Assembly (NCBI RefSeq): GCF_011075055.1
Contig: NC_058143.1
Coordinates: forward strand, 12,787,057-12,851,056
Reading direction: 5' to 3'
DNA: 64,000 bases
Origin: Mangifera indica
Taxonomy: Eukaryota; Streptophyta; Magnoliopsida; Sapindales; Anacardiaceae
Position 1 is the stretch's first letter. The number at the start of each line of letters is the position of its first letter. Both the position numbers and the translations under genes were made by a program. Positions 47,672 through 60,835 of the stretch are shown here, piece after piece. The notes under the pieces are model-generated. The model did no database searches. It had not been told where the DNA came from and was given only the letters and a program-made list of their open reading frames with translations.

Positions 47672-49148
47672 GTAGGATTAGCTAAATTAAATTTTTGAAA
47701 TTGTGTGCTCAGTTTTTTGGTTTAGCTTGTAATGGACGATATGAATATTAATTTGTTATCGGTGTTTATTATCGAGTAGAGGAGGATAAATTTTAAATTT
47801 CAAAGATTTTTCTTTGTTTGTGATAAAAATTGGAGAAATGTAAATATTATTATACTTTTAATTTTTATTCCTTTGATTTCTGAAAAAGGTAAAGAAAATA
47901 TTGAATTTAATGTTATGAACTTCTGATGGTCTATTGATTCTATTCTTTTTGTGTGAACATTAAATAGTGAAAATGATTATTGTTCCCTGAACTTTGGGTT
48001 GAGATATGGCTTTGCATGTTTGAACTTCATTTTTTTATTCTTTAAATTTTTTTTTTTTTTACCTCTTTTTGTTTTCAACTTTTGTTTCAAATGTGCCATG
48101 GGTATCCCTTTAAAATAGATGCTTTCTCTCTGTTGAATACTCATTTGCCAAGTTGTTAGTAAAGATTTAATCACACTTAAAAATAAAAAATAAAAAAAGA
48201 GATTTACTTTTTAACCAATAAAAGATACTTCGAAAATTATATAATAGATAGATATTTAATTTTTTAAAATTAATAGATAAAAATTATCATTTCACTAGGT
48301 GGAAAATAGTTTTTAAACTATTTATTAAAAGTATTTCTATTATTTTCCTTGACATTAAAATGTGAAATAATAATTAAAGATAATATAGTATCTAACAAAG
48401 GTGTTTTCATTGTTCCACACACATTTAAATAAATATTAACAGAAAAATATTATAATAATTCTAAACCTTACTAAACCAGGAGTAGATTCAATCCGAACTT
48501 CTACAAGCTTAGATCAATGTTTAGTCTGAATAATCTAAATTCAAGTAAGAGTAAACTGAAAATTTATCAATAAATTTATCTTCTTTGATAACTTTTCAAT
48601 CTTTTGAATATTTTGTATCTGTTTCAATGACCATTTTTTCCTCACCAGCGTTTTTTTTCTTCTTTTTCATCTTCAACGAGACTTTTTTCCCTCTGCAGTA
48701 ACTTCTTTGACAAAGTCATTGTCATCAAACGAATCAAGTTTAATCTTGAGTTGTTCATTTCAGATTTCCAATCAAGCTCAAATTAACCCTTATTCGGATT
48801 CGACCCAACTCAAATCAATCCTCGAAAAGACAATGCAAATTAATGTCTTTCATAGGCAAATTCACTACAATATTGTTATAGAGTAATATTATGTGCACAA
48901 CTCTATATAAAAATAATAATATATTATCATATGATTTGATAATTTTAAATTAAAGATAAAATAATACTCAATCACATAATAATATGTTATTATTTGTGTA
49001 GAAAGTTGTACATATTATTTGTATATATAATTTTATCGATTTTAATAGTATAAAACCAGAAACTTTTAATATTTATCATTATTAGTGTTATTGAACAAAT
49101 GTAAGAATATAGCTTCTGTCAAACTTGCCAAATTGTATCTGAGACACC

Positions 49149-52100
49149 ATTTACAGGTCTACGAAACTTAAAAACCATCAACAAATCCAAACCCTATTTA
49201 AAGATTTTGATTTACTTTCATGTGATGGCTTTTTCAATCTGTTTGACGAATAAAGTTTGCGTATTTTGAATGAGGGTGTGTCATTGTTCTGTTCTGTACA
49301 GAACGTGGTCTGTGTTGGGCGGCTACTTTTGCTGGAGAGGAAGATGGAAGTTAGCATCTACAGGATCCATTCTAATACTTTTGCATGTTGAATTATTTAT
49401 TCATTCGTTTTTTAACTTGTTCTTCAAGCTCACCCACCGTAGTATACTTTACAGTTTTTAAAAGACCAGAAGACTTGATTGGACAGATTCAGGAAATTGG
49501 GAGACTTACTTCCTGATTAGATTCTTTCAAAAAGACATACCTTAGTTTCTGTTATATATAGATCAATTTGTCTATTTGTCCAAGGCAAGTTCGAGCGGTA
49601 AAAAAAATGTGATTTTAAGCATGCCAGTGGGTTCAAATCCCTTTTAACGATATTTTAAAATTAAACTTTTAACTTATTTAATGTAATAATTGTGAGATCA
49701 ATCATTAAACTTAAAATTTATATACTTGATATAGTCAATTCAATCACAAAAAGAGATTCCATATGACTCCGTCATGGTTTAGTCACTCTTAGCCTTTGTT
49801 TGAATTTTGAATTTTAGGTGACATGCGGTGGCTTCTTGAGTTTGGAATACAGGATGGAACACATATGGTATTGAATAATGTGCACAAACAAATTATATAA
49901 ACTTATTTGTATAAATTAAAATCGTAACTTATGATTGTTTTTTTTTTCACTTCAAAATCATTTAATCAAATACTGTCATCTCAATTTGTATAAATAAGTT
50001 TAAATATCATCACCTTAATTCGTATAGATATGTTTATAAAGATAAATTTGTATAATTTATTTGTATATATACTATTATTCTAGGGTATTTGTGACATTCT
50101 CATCTTCTCACAGGATCTTCTCAAATGTTTTAAAAAGCACTTTTAAGTAATCCAAATGCATTCAACTTTTTCTTGAAGACTCCATTGTTTTCTATCATTT
50201 AAGACCTCCAAATGCGTGAACAAGAATACTTGATTTCCTGTTCTTTGGCTGTGTGAAGTCATATGGGTGAGGACACATTAAGTAGGAGTTTACATGAGAC
50301 AGGAGGAGGGCGAAACTTCATCAATGCTCTGTATTGTTGCTAAATCAACTCTAAATATGGCAGAGTTTCCATCAATCTATTCATTGTTAATATTGACCCT
50401 CCGCTCTTGCATATGTAAATGCATGCACAGACTGCAATTCGTCGTCTTCTTCATTTTCAACAACAACCTGATCAATTAATGACCTTGGCAAGTTCACATT
50501 CCAGTTATATTTTTTATATTTTACGCATGAATATACAAACCAGTCAATTGTTTTGTCACCAGTTGCTCATGTCTGGATATAAATAATAAACAAGTCTTTA
50601 TGATAATATGGATATGAATGTGATCTGTAAAGTTTTTCAACGTCAAAAAGTCCTAGATTGATACGCAACCACATAAATAAAGCACCAGCTGTGGATCTCT
50701 ATTTCATTATTTAACTATGTTGCCTAGTTAACAGGATATATAAAACGCTAGCATTTCATTTGAATGTTCAAATTATGGTCTAAAAAGTCAATTCACTATC
50801 ATATTATTTGATAATGTCCATTCACATAAATTAAGCATAATCTACGGTTGTTTGTAGGAGCATAGTGGGCTATGTCAATTGATAGCAATGGTTATAAATG
50901 GAAATTTTGACCAAATTTAAAGTCTCTAACCATCTCCAACCTTAATAAAAAGGGGATTCTCCAATAAAAACAGAAAAAAAAAACAAAAATGAGAATGAAA
51001 AATATTTCCGCAATCGAGAACAGGGATATAAGTGTTCTCTCCCTTCCCTGCCACGCCCTTTTATATTAATATTTTTATTTAAAATACTAATATATCCTTA
51101 TAGTTTTATATTATTTATGTTTTTTAAATTTATTTATATTTTTATTGTGCATATTAAGATAGTTAATATATGAGATTAGTAACATTTGAAATAGTAGGGT
51201 AGTTTAATTTTAGTTAATTTTGTTATTGAATATATTTATGTTATGTTTAGAGTGTATGAAAAAAGAATTTTTTTTTCCCCACAAGTACAGGGATAAGGAT
51301 GAGGAGATTTTTTTTTGTAAGAAAGGAACAAAGAATTTTTATCATCCTTATAACAAGATATGAGAATTACTACCCTAAGGACAGAGATTGAGATTTCATC
51401 CCCACTATAATTTTTAGCAATGGTCCCCTAGGAGCCTAATTTAAAGCACAAAAAACGAACAATAAGACTGTGTACATATTTTTTAGTATACTATTAAATA
51501 TATCAATAATACGTTATTATATAATTGGATAATTTTTTTAATTAAGGAAAAAAAAACTCACTCAATTCTATATTCAAAAGTGTATATCCATAATATTGCT
51601 TAAAATCGAAGCATTTTGTGGTGAGACGCATTCCTTTGCTTGTTTGCTGTAGTGTTTGCTTTTCCTTTAATGAAAGCTACCTCACCTAACATTAATAATT
51701 TGATTTGAAAATGTGGCCAAGAACACACTCAAATGGCTACAAATAAGTTCTTATAAATGTTTATTGATAATATTATTAAATAAAGTGTCTAACTTTTTTT
51801 AAAGAAATCTACAAAGTATAGTGGGTGGAGAATATGATCAACATTTAGAAAGGAAAAAAAGTTAGTAGAAGGGGACAATATAATAAGGTAGAGAACTGAC
51901 AATCAACTGACTTAATTAACCACAAAAGCGACAACTCACACTATACAACAAAATAATTTAATCGAAAATCAACAACACTGGCACACAGTAATGATTCAAG
52001 ATTCATAAATTTCACTACATCAAACGATTATAAATCCCTCTACACCTTCTTCAACCTTCATCTCTGATCCCTCCATCTGTCCAAAAACCAAGGGATATAG

Positions 52101-52186
52101 CATATAATTATGTACATGTTTATTGTTTACAGCATAATTATACAGAGAGAAGAGTAAGTGCGTACTTACAGAAATTTGAGAGATGA
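49149..52186. other. Single-copy intergenic DNA
   Basis: Beyond the end of the repeated units. AT-rich, with short ORFs that resemble nothing I know. A GGGTTCAAATCCC word at 49628-49640, after GTTCGAGCGGT, hints at a tRNA-derived SINE or tRNA relic but is too weak to call. Nothing else is seen. Confidence 0.6.
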
Positions 52187-52458
52187 TCACTTGGTAATGG
52201 CATAAACGGCATAGATAATTCCAGGAAGGTAACCGAAGAGTGTGAGGATCAAACAGATCCAGAACTCAACCTGCAAATAAAACAAACCACCGTTCTGTTG
52301 TTTATATGCAAATTCTAGAACACAAATTCTGCAAATAATTATTTAGCATATAGAGAATATGAACACACCTGGCAGCCGTATTTGAGGAAGACGCCGAGAG
52401 GAGGCAAGATGATGGCCAAGAGGATGTCTATGCAAGTCGCGGTGCTCTCGTCGCCCAT
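52187..52458 (-). CDS. RCI2: RCI2/PMP3-type small hydrophobic membrane protein
   Basis: There are two exons: 52369-52458 (ATG at 52458, 30 codons) and 52187-52270 (27 codons plus TGA). The 98-bp intron (52271-52368) has GT and AG ends, and the junction lies between Gln30 and Val31. The 57-residue product begins MGDESTATCIDILLAIILPP. It has two hydrophobic segments (about 10-26 and 32-52) joined by FLKYGCQVEFW, ending in AVYAITK. This is the full length and layout of the UPF0057/PMP3 family. Members sit in the plasma membrane and help limit sodium uptake and membrane depolarisation under salt and cold; in plants many are induced by cold, salt and abscisic acid. The upstream region has a TATA box and a G-box. 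All residues fit a functional gene. The symbol denotes the family, not a specific orthologue. Confidence 0.93.
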
Positions 52459-52569
52459 TTTAAAAGATGAAGAAACGTTGAAATAAATTCAAAGAGTTTT
52501 CGGAGGTAACTGACCGCTTCACTTAAATTGTTCTGAGTCTCTGCAAGCCAAACTGTAACAGGTAATGGG

Positions 52570-52577
52570 TTTATATC
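52570..52577 (-). promoter_or_regulatory. TATA box of the RCI2 gene
   Basis: GATATAAA on the minus strand lies about 112 bp before the ATG at 52458, a normal distance for a short 5' UTR. Confidence 0.6.
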
Positions 52578-52611
52578 TACGCAGGATTTGGAGAGAGAAG
52601 GCTTCGGATCT

Positions 52612-52619
52612 CCACGTGG
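52612..52619 (-). promoter_or_regulatory. G-box / ABRE-like element upstream of RCI2
   Basis: The palindrome CCACGTGG is 35 bp upstream of the TATA box. CACGTG cores are binding sites for bZIP and bHLH factors, including those of abscisic-acid signalling. A second GCCACGTGC is at 53020-53028. Fits the stress induction known for this family; its activity here is inference. Confidence 0.55.
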
Positions 52620-52679
52620 CCTCCTCACACGTTCGGATATGGTTCTCTTACGCGGTTCAGATTATCAGGCTTATTTTCT

Positions 52680-55600
52680 TGACCCCAGAGATTTAATTAA
52701 TTTTATTTATCCCCAACTTTTTTAAAAATAACAAAATCTCCTTATCAATAGCGAACTTTTTATGGAGTGATGAATATTTAGGTAATTTCCCTACAATCGT
52801 TTATTTCAACGCCTAAACTAAAACAAAAATGCCCTGATATTATCTGCTGCGAGTGAATCGTTAATTTTTCTATTATTATAAGCCCATGAATATTTACCGA
52901 ATTAGCCTCCTTTCGTCCGTATAAAGCCTAAAGCTTATGTAGACAGTTTTATAATTTCTGAAAATTTAAAGATGTTTTGTAATTCAATCAAACCGAACCT
53001 TACAGCTCATGACAACGTGCCACGTGCAACATTCGCACATGCTGATTCTGCTTTCCTGTCAATACTTAATTATTGGGATTGCCCAGCCTGCCTCAGACTT
53101 ACCCCCTTCAATAGCTTGCATGTTAAGTAATTTGTCCTCCACGCGCTTTCACATTTTAAATGGTTAACTATTTTCAAGGGTTTGCAGTTACTCCTGTGGT
53201 TTGGTTTAAAAAAAAGTAAACAAAGCGTAAAAACTGGTTTGGTGAAATTTTAAATTAAATTAATTTTTTTATTTTAAACAACAAAATTAAATATTTATTA
53301 ACTCATAAATAGTTTTATGCCAAAAACTTTTAATTAGGGGCTGATTCAGGCTGAATTGAGCCCGAACATCCCACCGCTCTAGTTTAATTTGTATTAAAAA
53401 ATTAGTTAAATTGTTTGATTTAAATTTAATTTAAATTTTAATCAAATAAATTTGAGATAAATTAAATCAAATCAAATCAATTTTTTAAACTAAACCAGTT
53501 TGGATTATATATCCAAAGCATATTGAAAATTAGAAATTATCCTATCTCTATGTCCAATTAGAATATTTCAAAAATGACCTCCCTGTTTAGAGGATGGTAA
53601 GACAGAAATGAAATCTAGAAAATAAGAAAATATAAAAAACAAGTTTAAAGATAATTTGATAGAGTTTTTACTGTAAAGATAATTGAGTTCCTAGAGCAAG
53701 AGTATCTACACAAAAAATTACACCAAGATATTTTTTAATTGAGTTGAATTCGAATTAAACTGAATCAAACAGTTTTTAACTCAAGTTTGATTCTAATTAA
53801 AAACGAGTCAAATCTTTTGACTCAAGTTTTATTTGAATTTTTATCAAACGAAATTTGAGTTGAACTAAATCTAATTAAATCAATTTTTGAGATTTAGCCA
53901 ATACGGATCATATCCAAGCCTACTTTTAATAATTAACAAAAATATTTGCGAATACAAACTTACTCTCATGATAATCTCATGATCTACTATACTCTTGTTT
54001 TTTTAAATGTCTTGTTGTAATATTATTAAATATATATAAATTTTTTAATATTATGTGTCAATTTTCCAGGACTGCAAGGGCGCGTCAAGCTAAAAGACAA
54101 GCCGACCACGCTCTCAGGATCTGACGGATGGCAGGTTGCCACATAAACGGGAATAAAGGGCGAAGATGGAGGATCACAAACCGTTCACGTAATGTAATCT
54201 TAACGAACAAAAAAGAACAGGAGGACGGAAACCGCCCTCTCACGTGCGTCATTAAGGAATCAAATTGAAATGGAATTTAGAATATTTTGCGAGTTGTCAA
54301 CGGAATATCTTTAGACAAAAGGAGAAGCTTTTTGTCTATTTTAATTTTGAAACGCACATTGTTGTGATTTCTTATTTACAATAGGATAAAAAAGTAATTT
54401 TATGTTTTATACAAAATAGATTACAATATCGATTATTATAGCAATAAGCAATACAAGCGAATTGAACACAAAAAAAGTTTTTAAATTAGTTTAATTTATT
54501 ATTTGAAAATTTATATTTATGTTATATTATTGATAATTTTGTAAAATTATAATAAAGAGTGAATTGAATTTACAAAAGAATTTATCTGAATAAGGATTTG
54601 ATTATGGATAATTATCTAGAAATGATAGTCAGATTTTTTTTTAAAGTCACTTCACCTTTTTTAGGATGAAACTTATCTAATCCTAAGTGTTGGATGCACG
54701 CAAAATTTGTTTTCTTTCCCTCTAAGCGATTATTAGAGCATTACAATTTTATCCATTATATTTCAAATTTATATTTAAACAAATAACTTTATGTTACATT
54801 GCATAAGGTTAAGATACCAATTGTGACTCATTATAGTTAAACCTAACAAACAAGCGGGTGAATTGGGTGCGGACTAGGTGTAAAATAGGTACGAATAAAA
54901 AATTGGTCAATTGATATGGTTAATAATTTCTAAAATTTGTGTTTGATTTTATCGGTATGGGTCGACCTGCAAGTTATCTACTAATATTACTTTCTTACTA
55001 CAACTTTTTTGTTTTTATTATTTTAATATATTATTTTTATAATTTTTAACTGTTTTTTTTTTTTAACAAATACTCCATTGAAATGAGAAGTATTCTATAG
55101 AGGAATGAAAATCTACTTCAATTTATAATTCAAATTATATAAAAAACCTTTTTTATAAATTTGAAGAATTTTAGCATCGAACATGAAACAAATATCTAAA
55201 ACAAAGTGTTTAGTATTCAAATTATTTAAATTTGTTTTCAATATAACAATTTTTTTAATTTTATAGTGGATTTGAGTTCATTTACATGAAGGGATGAGAA
55301 AATATGTAACATTTGTATTAAGTGTATTGTAAGTTTGATATTGAAGAAGAAAAAAAAAATCAATAGGAATTAAATAGTGAGTGACCTGTGGGCATACCTG
55401 ACCTACACACTAAAATTCATAACCCATAAGTACGAGTCTAAAAATCTAAACTCATGCCCGTTTTAAGGCGTGTGCCCACTAATAAGGAAAAATGGTAAAA
55501 TGCATTAAAAGAAGAGATAAAATACATAGAAACAAATCAAATATAGAGTTTGGTCAACTTATTATCGAGTCAAAAACCTATTAAAAACAAATTGATTCCC

Positions 55601-56150
55601 TAAATCAAACGTAAGCCAAATAACTCAATAGATAGATACAATTTCGTCTTATGGTAAAAAACTATATTTAACTAGAAAGTATAGCTTACTTGGAAACGTT
55701 TTTGCCAGTTGAAATTTCATTTCAATCTATTTGGTTTTGGTCATAATAACATATTTGGATTTAAAATTGTATTAAATAAATGTCAAGACAACTTTCATGA
55801 ATAAAGAACTTGACAAAGAAATATACGTAAAAAAATGTATAAATATCATAGTTAAGGGTTAGATGCGTAAAGTGTGTAAGTTTCCAAAACAACGTATGAC
55901 CTAATTTAGTCATCTAGATAGTGATACTTGAATTTTCACACGACTGTAATGTTTTATAACTTTAAAATGATTAAATAAAACTACTGTATTTCTGTGATAA
56001 AGTTTAATGATAAATTTGCAATTACATTTATGTATGTGATGATGTGTTGATAGCTGAAAATGATTTGGAGTAAGTGACGACCATTAAAGGAAGGTTCTTT
56101 TTTTTCTTACCTGAAGGATATAGGTGAGACAATTACATATTAGCTGAAAA
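52680..56150. other. Intergenic DNA
   Basis: AT-rich sequence without a recognised gene. The stretch 53340-53900 is a patchwork of AATTCGAATTAAACTGAA-like degenerate repeats similar to those in the AT-rich hAT-like MITEs. The stretch 54065-54260 is clearly more GC-rich than its surroundings, but I cannot read a convincing frame. Confidence 0.5.
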
Positions 56151-56154
56151 TGAT

Positions 56155-56640
56155 CAAATATGCGTTTGATTTGTTATTCAAATGTCAGTTGGGGAGGTGA
56201 TTTAGACCAATGCAAATCAATATCTATCTATGTTTTCTTTCTACAAGAAGACTCACATCTTAGGACAATAAGAAAATACATGTGTAACCTTATCCATAAT
56301 GGAAGTCAAATATATAGTCTGTTTAGTGATTTGCAAGAAACTATTTAGTTAAGAAGATTTTTTGTGAATTTGGGTAAATAAGACAATATTGTTGGAACAA
56401 TAGTTGTCTGTTGACATAATCAAGATGTAATAGTTTTCATAAAAAAATCCCAAGTTTTATAGTATGATCAAACATATTGAAATTAAATACAATGTTTAAG
56501 ATTCATCATTTCCAAGAGGAAAGTAAGCGTACAATATAATTCTACGTATCGTATTTTCATTGATCCTTTGACCAAACTTGCTTCAAGAGATGTATATCTT
56601 GCACATGTTAAATCTCTTGATTGCGTAGGCAGTAGTTGAT
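56155..56640 (+). pseudogene. Ty1/copia retrotransposon relic, C-terminal RNase H
   Basis: The frame at 56160-56348 contains CYSNVSWGGDLDQCKSIS.YVF, which parallels the copia RNase H motif usually reading YSDADWAGD-DRKSTSGYVF. Further on, HIEIKY (about 56476-56493) and, in another frame, IDPLTKLASRDVYLAHVKSL (about 56561-56620) match the very end of copia polyproteins. The catalytic Asp of the first motif is replaced by Asn, frames shift and stops intervene. No LTR was found around it, so it is a decayed fragment. Confidence 0.8.
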
Positions 56641-56995
56641 AAGCTGTTGAGTTTATATATTGTACTAGTGATATAATATCGAAAACTATGAATTCAAGTT
56701 CATTTTGTTTTTTCTTTTGAACTTGCATCCCAAAGTTCTTAGGTTTTCATTATATATACATCGTTTTTATTTAAAAGTTCAATAAAATTATAATGTCACA
56801 CAAGTTTGAAATTGACTTACTTACATAAGCAATCTTCTTTGGCATTGGGAGAACGAGCAAAGATGAGACATAATTGTTGAGAAAGGTGGTGTTGAGAGAG
56901 CGTGCCAATGGAATAAAAATTTCTTGAGAAAAGAATTGTTAGAATCGAAATGTCACTTTAGTGATCAATCAAACTTGATGATTAATCAAGATGAG

Positions 56996-58076
56996 TAGTC
57001 CTGGCCATGGTTCACGGTTCACGATTCGAAAAAATAAGGACCCTGAATCGAAACCTTAATAGGATGGTTCGGAACCAACATTGAACTGTCAATTCTAATA
57101 CATGATCTTGATTTAATTTTTAAATTATTAATTACAATAATTGAAAATTAAAAGAAATGTTTGGACTTAATTTTTCAATTAAGCTTCCTACGTATCTTCT
57201 TGGGGTTTAGAATAATCAAAGCCTACGTAGTTCTCTCACCTTTGCATATTTAATAGCTGACAGTACCCCCTTACCTTATCATTCACCTCCACTATCTTGA
57301 GTATTATTTTCCGTCATCGAACTATCCGTAGTTAAATCAAGTGATTCTATAAAATTAATTTTATTACCGGAATAATTTTCACTACTTGCTATTTTTTGAT
57401 AATAAATAAAATTAATTATATAAATAAATTATATGATTAATTATAAAAGAGAATAAATAAAATTAATTATAGAAATAATTTCTATAATTAATTATGAATA
57501 GTATAATAAAAATAGAAATTAGAATTAATAAAAAAATTAATAAAAGATTTAATTAAATTTAAGAGAATTTGATTGAATTGAAATATTGAGAGAGTATTAA
57601 GAATTGAAAGAATGAGAATGAGAGTGTGAAGGATTGAGTGAGAGAGTGGAGAGATTGAAATTGGGAGATTGAAATTTGAACGGGTATATATATAGGAAAT
57701 TTTTTTTATAAAAAATATTAAATAATAGGGGGTGAAATATGATTTTGAAAATTGTAAGGGACCGTTGGTCCCCTGCAATTTTCTTTTCAAATGTGTAGGG
57801 GATGGTCCCCTGCACAGGGAACCGTTGATTCTTTAATAAATTTTAAAAAATAAAAAAAATTTAAAATTTTCCGGTTCAGCACAATAAAACCACCGGTTTA
57901 CATGTCAGTTTATAAACCGAATGTGAATCGGTGGTTTCACGGTTCAAAATTAGATAAACCGAAACTAAACCACTAAATTCCAATTCTAGTTTCGATTTAG
58001 TCTGGTTCCAGTTTCGATTCAGGGCGAGCCTGTTTCTGTCTGGTTCATCAGCCAAACCGACCCGTGGCCAGGTCTA
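56996..58076 (-). mobile_element. Non-autonomous hAT element, copy 1
   Basis: 1081 bp with ends TAGTCCTGGCCA and (inverse) TAGACCTGGCCA, flanked by a perfect 8-bp duplication AAGATGAG (56988-56995 and 58077-58084), as for hAT transposons. It is in reverse orientation to copy 2. On the minus strand 57279-57392 reads as a 37-codon remnant (ASSENYSGN, then TDSSMTEN), possibly the start of a transposase, with ATA in place of ATG. The rest is AT-rich or made of GAACCGG / CCGGTTC words. Confidence 0.85.
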
Positions 58077-58084
58077 AAGATGAG

Positions 58085-59765
58085 CCATGAATAAATACAT
58101 TTGATAATGACCTATTTAGATTCTTCACATTCAAATAACTTTTAAATGTCATATATGAGTTCTTAATAAAAATAAATACCTAAAAATATGAAGATGGTTA
58201 AGAACTCAAGTTAGGCGCTGGGGGCAACGACTAAACTAAGATATGTACAGTGTTGAAGTAATGACATTTATAAAGAATACACACCATCGTATATGATTCA
58301 TATCATTTGTGCATGAGTAAGTCAACCAATTGAAGTAGTGAAAGGATGAATTCATGCTTCTTTATTGTGTGAGATTTTATGAGGTTTACCTCGTATTAGT
58401 ATCTTTAGATATTTTGTTGTTGTTCGATGTTTACTCTTAGTGTTGTTATCTTAGCTTGAGACCTATGACACACACGATTTAATTTATGGAACATGACTAG
58501 AAAAACAACTAAGTTTAAATTGAAAATTTCGAGTAAAAAATGAAAACTTATATAAATTATGTGTGTCTATTGGTCAACCGATCTTGTCGCTCATAAGAGA
58601 GAATAGACTTGATCATGAATATATAAGAAAATAACATAACAATAATTGAAGGGATTAAAAAAAACGAGTGTTATCAAGTAAATATGGGATACAACGAGAC
58701 TAACGCTTTATATTTTTTATAAGGGTTGAAGCAACTATGTCATTTCTAACAGATACATAGTAATTAGCTCCCAAGTGTAAGTTTCTCATGAAGTCGCATG
58801 ACATATTTATAAGTATGAAACATACTATTGAATGAGATTTTCCTGTCCAAGTATTTGGTTTATGTCTTTTGTCATATGTGAGTGAGAAATATTTGATCTA
58901 AGTCCTCATATGACAGGTTGGCCTAACTTGAATTCATTAAATTGCCAAAAGGCAGTTCGGAGAAGTTATTGACAGTTGGACACTTATTTAAATGTCTTAA
59001 AACTGCCAAATGAAAGTGAACATCATTTTGATACGCCATTCAATTATTTTTGCTTCTCCTCTCTATATCTAAAAACACAGTAAACACAAAAATCTAAAGT
59101 CTCCCAAAATGGCAATACGTGGAGGTTAATGACATCATGGAAAATGACTAAAGTCGATCCTCAGAGCAAATTCGAATCATCCAAAGAATGAAATCGAAAC
59201 CGGGTATGCCAAATTTATTTTTTCTAGAATTCAATTCACATAATTGGCATGCTCAATATTTTTCAATATAATTATAAATTCAAAATCATTCAATCACTTT
59301 ATTACAAATATCAAGTACATATCCATTGGTATATACAAAGTTGGTAAATATAATTTTTATTACCTCAACAAGAGAAATATATTATGCCTCCAATATTGAG
59401 ATAAAAAATTTACAAATGTAACATAATCCATATGATTAAATAAAAAGTAGGAATTTATATTATTTTAGACTACATGATAGATTAAATGGTCTTGCTCAAG
59501 TTACAAAATTACTAAAGCGATGACCATATATACTTTTAATCATCGGTAAGGTTCATCATGGAAACCAAAAGTCCAAACACATAGGAGATAATGTTTAGGG
59601 CATGCAATTAGAGTTATGCATGATATTAACAAACAGTTTAATCCAAATTCATTTTTATTTTAGATAAAATCTCGTTAAATTTACATTTTTACCCTTATTG
59701 TTATTAAGGTAATTTCATGATACCCTTAATTTTAAACAATTTCAACCAAAAACATCTTTGTTCTG
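58085..59765. other. Intergenic DNA between two hAT copies
   Basis: 1.7 kb of AT-rich sequence with no ORF longer than about 60 codons and no repeat match that I notice. Confidence 0.5.
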
Positions 59766-60835
59766 TAGACCTGGCCACGGGCGGTTTGGCCCATGAACCG
59801 GATCGAAACCAATCTGGATAAAACTGGAATCGGAATGGATAAACCCAGAACCGGAATCGAAACCAGATTTTAGTGGTTTGGTTTCGGTTTATTTAATTTT
59901 GAATCGTAAAACCATCGGTTCACATCCGGTTTATGAATTAACATGTAAACTGGTGGTTTACTATACTAAACAGAAAATTTTAAATTTTTTTTGAATATTT
60001 TTTATTTTTTAAAATTTAGTAAAGGAACCAACGGTTCCCTTCACTGCAAGTGCAGGGGACAACGGTCCCCTGTAATTTTCAGAACTTTTGTAGGGGACCA
60101 ATGGTCCTCTGCAAAAGTTCTTAATCTCATTTTCACCCTCTATTTTTTTAAATTGTTTCAAATTTTTTTTTTCCTATATATATATATACCTATTCAAATT
60201 TCAATCTCTCAACTCTCTCACTCAATCCTTCAAACTTTCATTCTTTTTCAATTCTTAATACTCTCTCAATCTTTCAATCAAATTATCTCAAATCTAATTA
60301 AATTCTTTCTTTATTTTTTATTAATTATAATTTCTATTTATATTATACAATTCATAATTAATTATAGAATTTATTTCTATAATTAATTTTATTTATTATT
60401 TTTTTATTATCTTTCATAATTAATCATATAATTTATTTAGATAATTAATTTTATTTATTATCAAAAAATGGCAAGTAGTGGAAATTCTTCTGGTAATAGG
60501 AGATTTGGTCTACGTAGGTTTTGATTCTTTTAAACCCTAAGAAGATACGTAAGAAGCTTAATTGAAAAATTAAGTCCAAATATTTTTTTTAATTTTCAAT
60601 ATTGTAATTAATAATTTAAAAATTAAATAAATATCATATATTAGAATTAACGGTTTAATGTCAGTTTCGAATCGAAACCGTTGGTTCTGAACTACGGTTA
60701 TGAACCAGAATTATCGGTTTTGAATTGGTTACAAGCTATCCTATTACTGTTTCAGTTCAGGATTCTTATTTTTTCGAATCATAAACCTATGATTTCAAAT
60801 CAAAATTATCAGTTCATGAACCGTGGCCAGGTATA
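59766..60835 (+). mobile_element. Non-autonomous hAT element, copy 2
   Basis: 1070 bp with ends TAGACCTGGCCA and (inverse) TATACCTGGCCA, flanked by TTGTTCTG and TTGTTTTT, an eroded 8-bp duplication. It keeps an ATG at 60468 followed by ASSGNSSGN, then a stop after 16 codons: a very short transposase-start remnant. The 131-codon ORF at 59991-60386 is built from AT-rich filler and is unlikely to be a gene. Confidence 0.8.

Larger units (their letters stand above)
42544..49148. repeat. Tandem segmental duplication, unit C (truncated)
   Basis: Homology to A and B begins at 42544 and is traceable, with gaps, to about 49148, where it stops at a point matching B near 38250. It covers the MADS gene and the AT-rich middle part, but has no small-protein gene. 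Noncoding identity to A and B is visibly lower (very roughly 85-90 percent by eye). C lacks the hairpin MITEs that A and B share at 4247/31679, 6534/33516, 8401/35011 and 10298/37142, so it probably split off before those insertions, or it lost these pieces. Confidence 0.85.

Noticed and set aside
49566..49640. Possible tRNA gene or SINE head with a GGGTTCAAATCCC B-box
   Set aside because: The A-box is poor, no cloverleaf can be drawn, and no target duplication or second copy is seen.
59991..60386. 131-codon ORF
   Set aside because: It lies wholly in a non-autonomous hAT element and consists mainly of Ile/Phe-rich AT filler.
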